Source: Saccoglossus kowalevskii (lineage: Eukaryota > Hemichordata > Enteropneusta > Harrimaniidae). From it: 22,246 nucleotides of DNA. The position numbers and the translations under genes are program-made. Below, piece by piece: positions 20,072 to 22,246 of this stretch; within the stretch, counting starts at the first letter, position 1; the number at the start of each line of letters is the position of its first letter. The notes under the pieces are model-generated. The model was given only the letters and a program-made list of their open reading frames with translations, did not search any database and had not been told where the DNA came from. Location of the stretch: positions 322,200 through 344,445 of the forward strand of contig NW_003132850.1 in the NCBI RefSeq assembly GCF_000003605.2, in the 5' to 3' direction.

Positions 20072-21510
20072 GCAGTTAATTAACAGTGAAACAATTAATC
20101 ATAAAAATCATACAATAAATATTATCACTGCCAGCTATATGCACTAAAATAGACGCACATGTTAATAACACGCGTGAGTAGTAAAATCAGTATTGTTGTT
20201 GTTGTTGTCTCCCACAAATTTGCGCGAGATGTAATGGCCAGGAGCTCATGTCCCTGCTTATCCGAGTATCAAGGGGTACGATTTTCATTGGGTCGTAAAA
20301 AAAAACAAAAAAACATAACATTAAGACGTCTATTTGTGTGTACTACATGACAATTCATTCAAAAAGAGGTTGTAAATTTGAAAGTATTAGAATGGAGGCG
20401 GTAAAAACAAATACAATGCGACCGCTCGCAGTCTGTTTGACGTCACAGGCCTTTCCATTTTGAGCGACGTGCAAAGAAAGTTAGTGAGCGTGAACATTCC
20501 ATGCCCGGCAACACCGTCTATTGAGAACGGTATATGCAACGCTGAACGCATGAAGTACGAACTTGTTCAGACGTGTCCTGATACCTGAACGTCAGATCTG
20601 TATTTTTGTTATTGTTAACTCTGCGGCATGGTAAAATCACCTGCGAGAGTTTGACCCGATCACAACGAGAAATGGCGTCCACAATAATTGTCGATCACAT
20701 CCCGAAACCGTTTCCAAAATAAATGTTAGTCAATAGGCTAGTAGTGGGTACCTACTCCTATATGTCGTTCAGACGACAAAGGTGCATACGTACATGAATG
20801 ATCAATCCATATAGATAAATAAAATATCGATTCTGAGTGTATTTACACGGTTATGAGTGCCAGGAATAAGACGGCAGGTTGTTCTTGTCACATCGATGGA
20901 GTGTCACCTGTGAGCATGACGTGAATATTGCATTTGTGAGTAGCGTGGTGACGCTTAAAAGAAGACAGGGAAGGTAGATGCTCGAGTTAATCTCTCCTTT
21001 GTACCAAAACAAATAAGGCATTGACTACACGCTTAATCAGCACCACGCTGGCTGACCTTTACAACGTTCAAGTTCATGAGAATTTGTAAGCAGACATATG
21101 TTTCATGTTATGTCGGTCGGTTCGTTATCACGTAGACTCGTCGGGACTCATACCAGCGTAACCCAGGCAGTTTAACCTCAAGCATTAACGCCGCAGTGTT
21201 ACGTGTCCACCAGTCAGTTTATAACCCGCCGATTCACATTATGATGCGAGAATATGTTTTCTAAAATTTAGAAAGTAAACCTGCCATTTTAGACAGCTAA
21301 CTATGAGATGATATTTAATACTTCTAGGCGATCTAAATATCTGTCAAATATATTTTCAGACACGAAATTACGACAATGTAGTGTTTTTTTCCAGACGATA
21401 TAATTAGCGTCTATAATCTAGACTTTCAATCTATTTATTATCTATAATCTAATATATTTACATGTATACTCTATAGACATGTGATAATAAAAGCGGAAAA
21501 CCACTCTAAA
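18171..21510. other. Intergenic AT-rich stretch
   Basis: This contains a small perfect hairpin (CTGGTATT/AATACCAG, 19532-19549), an AAAT microsatellite and a (TTG)n run near 20193-20207. A CRE word TGACGTCA lies at 20438-20445. A plus frame with its first ATG at 19673 runs 111 codons to 20008. It is lysine- and asparagine-rich, ends just before AATAAA and the AAAT tract, and has a length expected by chance, so it is noted but not called. CATGTTTAAGG occurs twice near 19244 and 19283. Confidence 0.5.
20032..20071. repeat. AAAT microsatellite
   Basis: About ten uninterrupted TAAA units. Such tracts often trail the 3' end of retroposons, but no retroposon body was recognised upstream. Confidence 0.9.
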
Positions 21511-22246
21511 CTATATACACCACACATAAGTTACTCTAAACTATATACACCACGCATAAGTTACTATAAACTATATACACCACACATAAGTGACTATAAA
21601 CTATATACACCACACACAAGTTACTATAAACTATATATACCACACATAAGTTACTATAAACTATATACACCACACATAAGTTACTATAAACTATATACAT
21701 CACACAAGTGACAATATAAACTGCATACACTACACAAAGGCCAATATAAACTGCATACACTACACAAAGGCCAATATAAACTGCATGCACTACACAAAGG
21801 GCAAGATAAACTGCCTACACTACACGATGCCCAATATAAACTGCATACACCACACAAAGGCCACTATAAACTGCATACACTACACAAAGGCCACCATAAA
21901 CTGCATACACTACACGATGGCCAATATAAACTGCATACATACACCACACAAAGGCCACTATAAACTGCATACACTACACAAAGGGCAATATAAACTGCAT
22001 ACACTACACTAAGGCCAATATAAACTGGATACACTACACAAAGGCCAATATAAACTGCATATACTACACAAAGGCCACTATAAACTGCATACACTACACG
22101 ATGGCCAATATAAACTGCATACACCACACAAAGGCCACTATAAACTGCATACACTACACTAAAGGCCAATATAAACTGGATACACTACACAAAGGCCATA
22201 TAAACTGCATATACTACACAAAGGCCACTATGAACTGCATACACTA
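21511..22246. repeat. 30-bp satellite array with two monomer classes and higher-order structure
   Basis: Head-to-tail 30-bp monomers fill the end of the window and continue beyond it. Six class A monomers (21511-21690) read like CTATATACACCACACATAAG then TTACTATAAA. A hybrid monomer follows at 21691-21720. Class B then gives 17 full monomers plus a partial one (21721-22246), like CTGCATACACTACACAAAGG then CCAATATAAA. Both classes share the ATAAACT junction and the ACAC core. Indel monomers are 34 (21931), 31 (22145) and 29 bp (22176). Because 30 is a multiple of three, long repetitive frames appear on both strands; they are not genes. Each monomer contains TATAAA, which need not mean promoter activity. 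Confidence 0.95.

Noticed and set aside
21481..22169. Repetitive open frames on both strands (patterns such as YKLYTPHISY and VYAVYSGLCV)
   Set aside because: They follow from a 30-bp tandem repeat whose length is divisible by three. Monomers of 34, 31 and 29 bp break the frame, and no start context or splice signal supports a gene.

Overview
This window looks like nuclear DNA of a marine invertebrate animal, most likely a deuterostome or lophotrochozoan. The reasons are an AT-rich background, splice-site-like signals, no bacterial gene packing, a eukaryotic tRNA gene with an internal Pol III promoter, several short non-autonomous DNA transposons, microsatellites and minisatellites. The lineage call is an inference and I could not narrow it to a species. 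Nearly all of the 22 kb is intergenic or intronic. No long protein gene can be read, and most open frames are about as long as chance would give.

Left part (1-2.7 kb): a credible minus-strand first coding exon (2386-2472) has a good donor site and CCAAT and E-box elements upstream of it. A possible second exon lies at 1-265 and runs off the window edge in a compatible phase. A Tc1/mariner-like MITE (1490-1679) would sit in the intervening intron.

Middle (2.7-17 kb): this stretch holds a decayed ~30-bp tandem repeat (3383-3730) and a GC-rich dispersed-repeat fragment (about 4860-5040). It also holds two diverged copies of one TTAA-bounded MITE (6282-6463 and 15832-15986), a third MITE family (7848-8041), a 14-bp palindrome framed by 9-bp direct repeats (6710-6741) and a candidate plus-strand exon encoding a membrane segment (13356-13487). 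A 9-mer, AGAGGGCGC, which resembles the CTCF core, recurs far more often than expected.

Right part (17-22 kb): the one certain gene is tRNA-Ala(TGC) at 17160-17231. Next comes a roughly 700-bp element-like block (17473-18170) bounded by short inverted repeats and filled with copies of the near-palindrome TTAGCACGGGCTAA. The window ends in a 30-bp satellite array (21511-22246) with two monomer classes and a visible higher-order repeat. That array and the TTAGC block are the most distinctive structures here. I did not find a novel multi-gene system.
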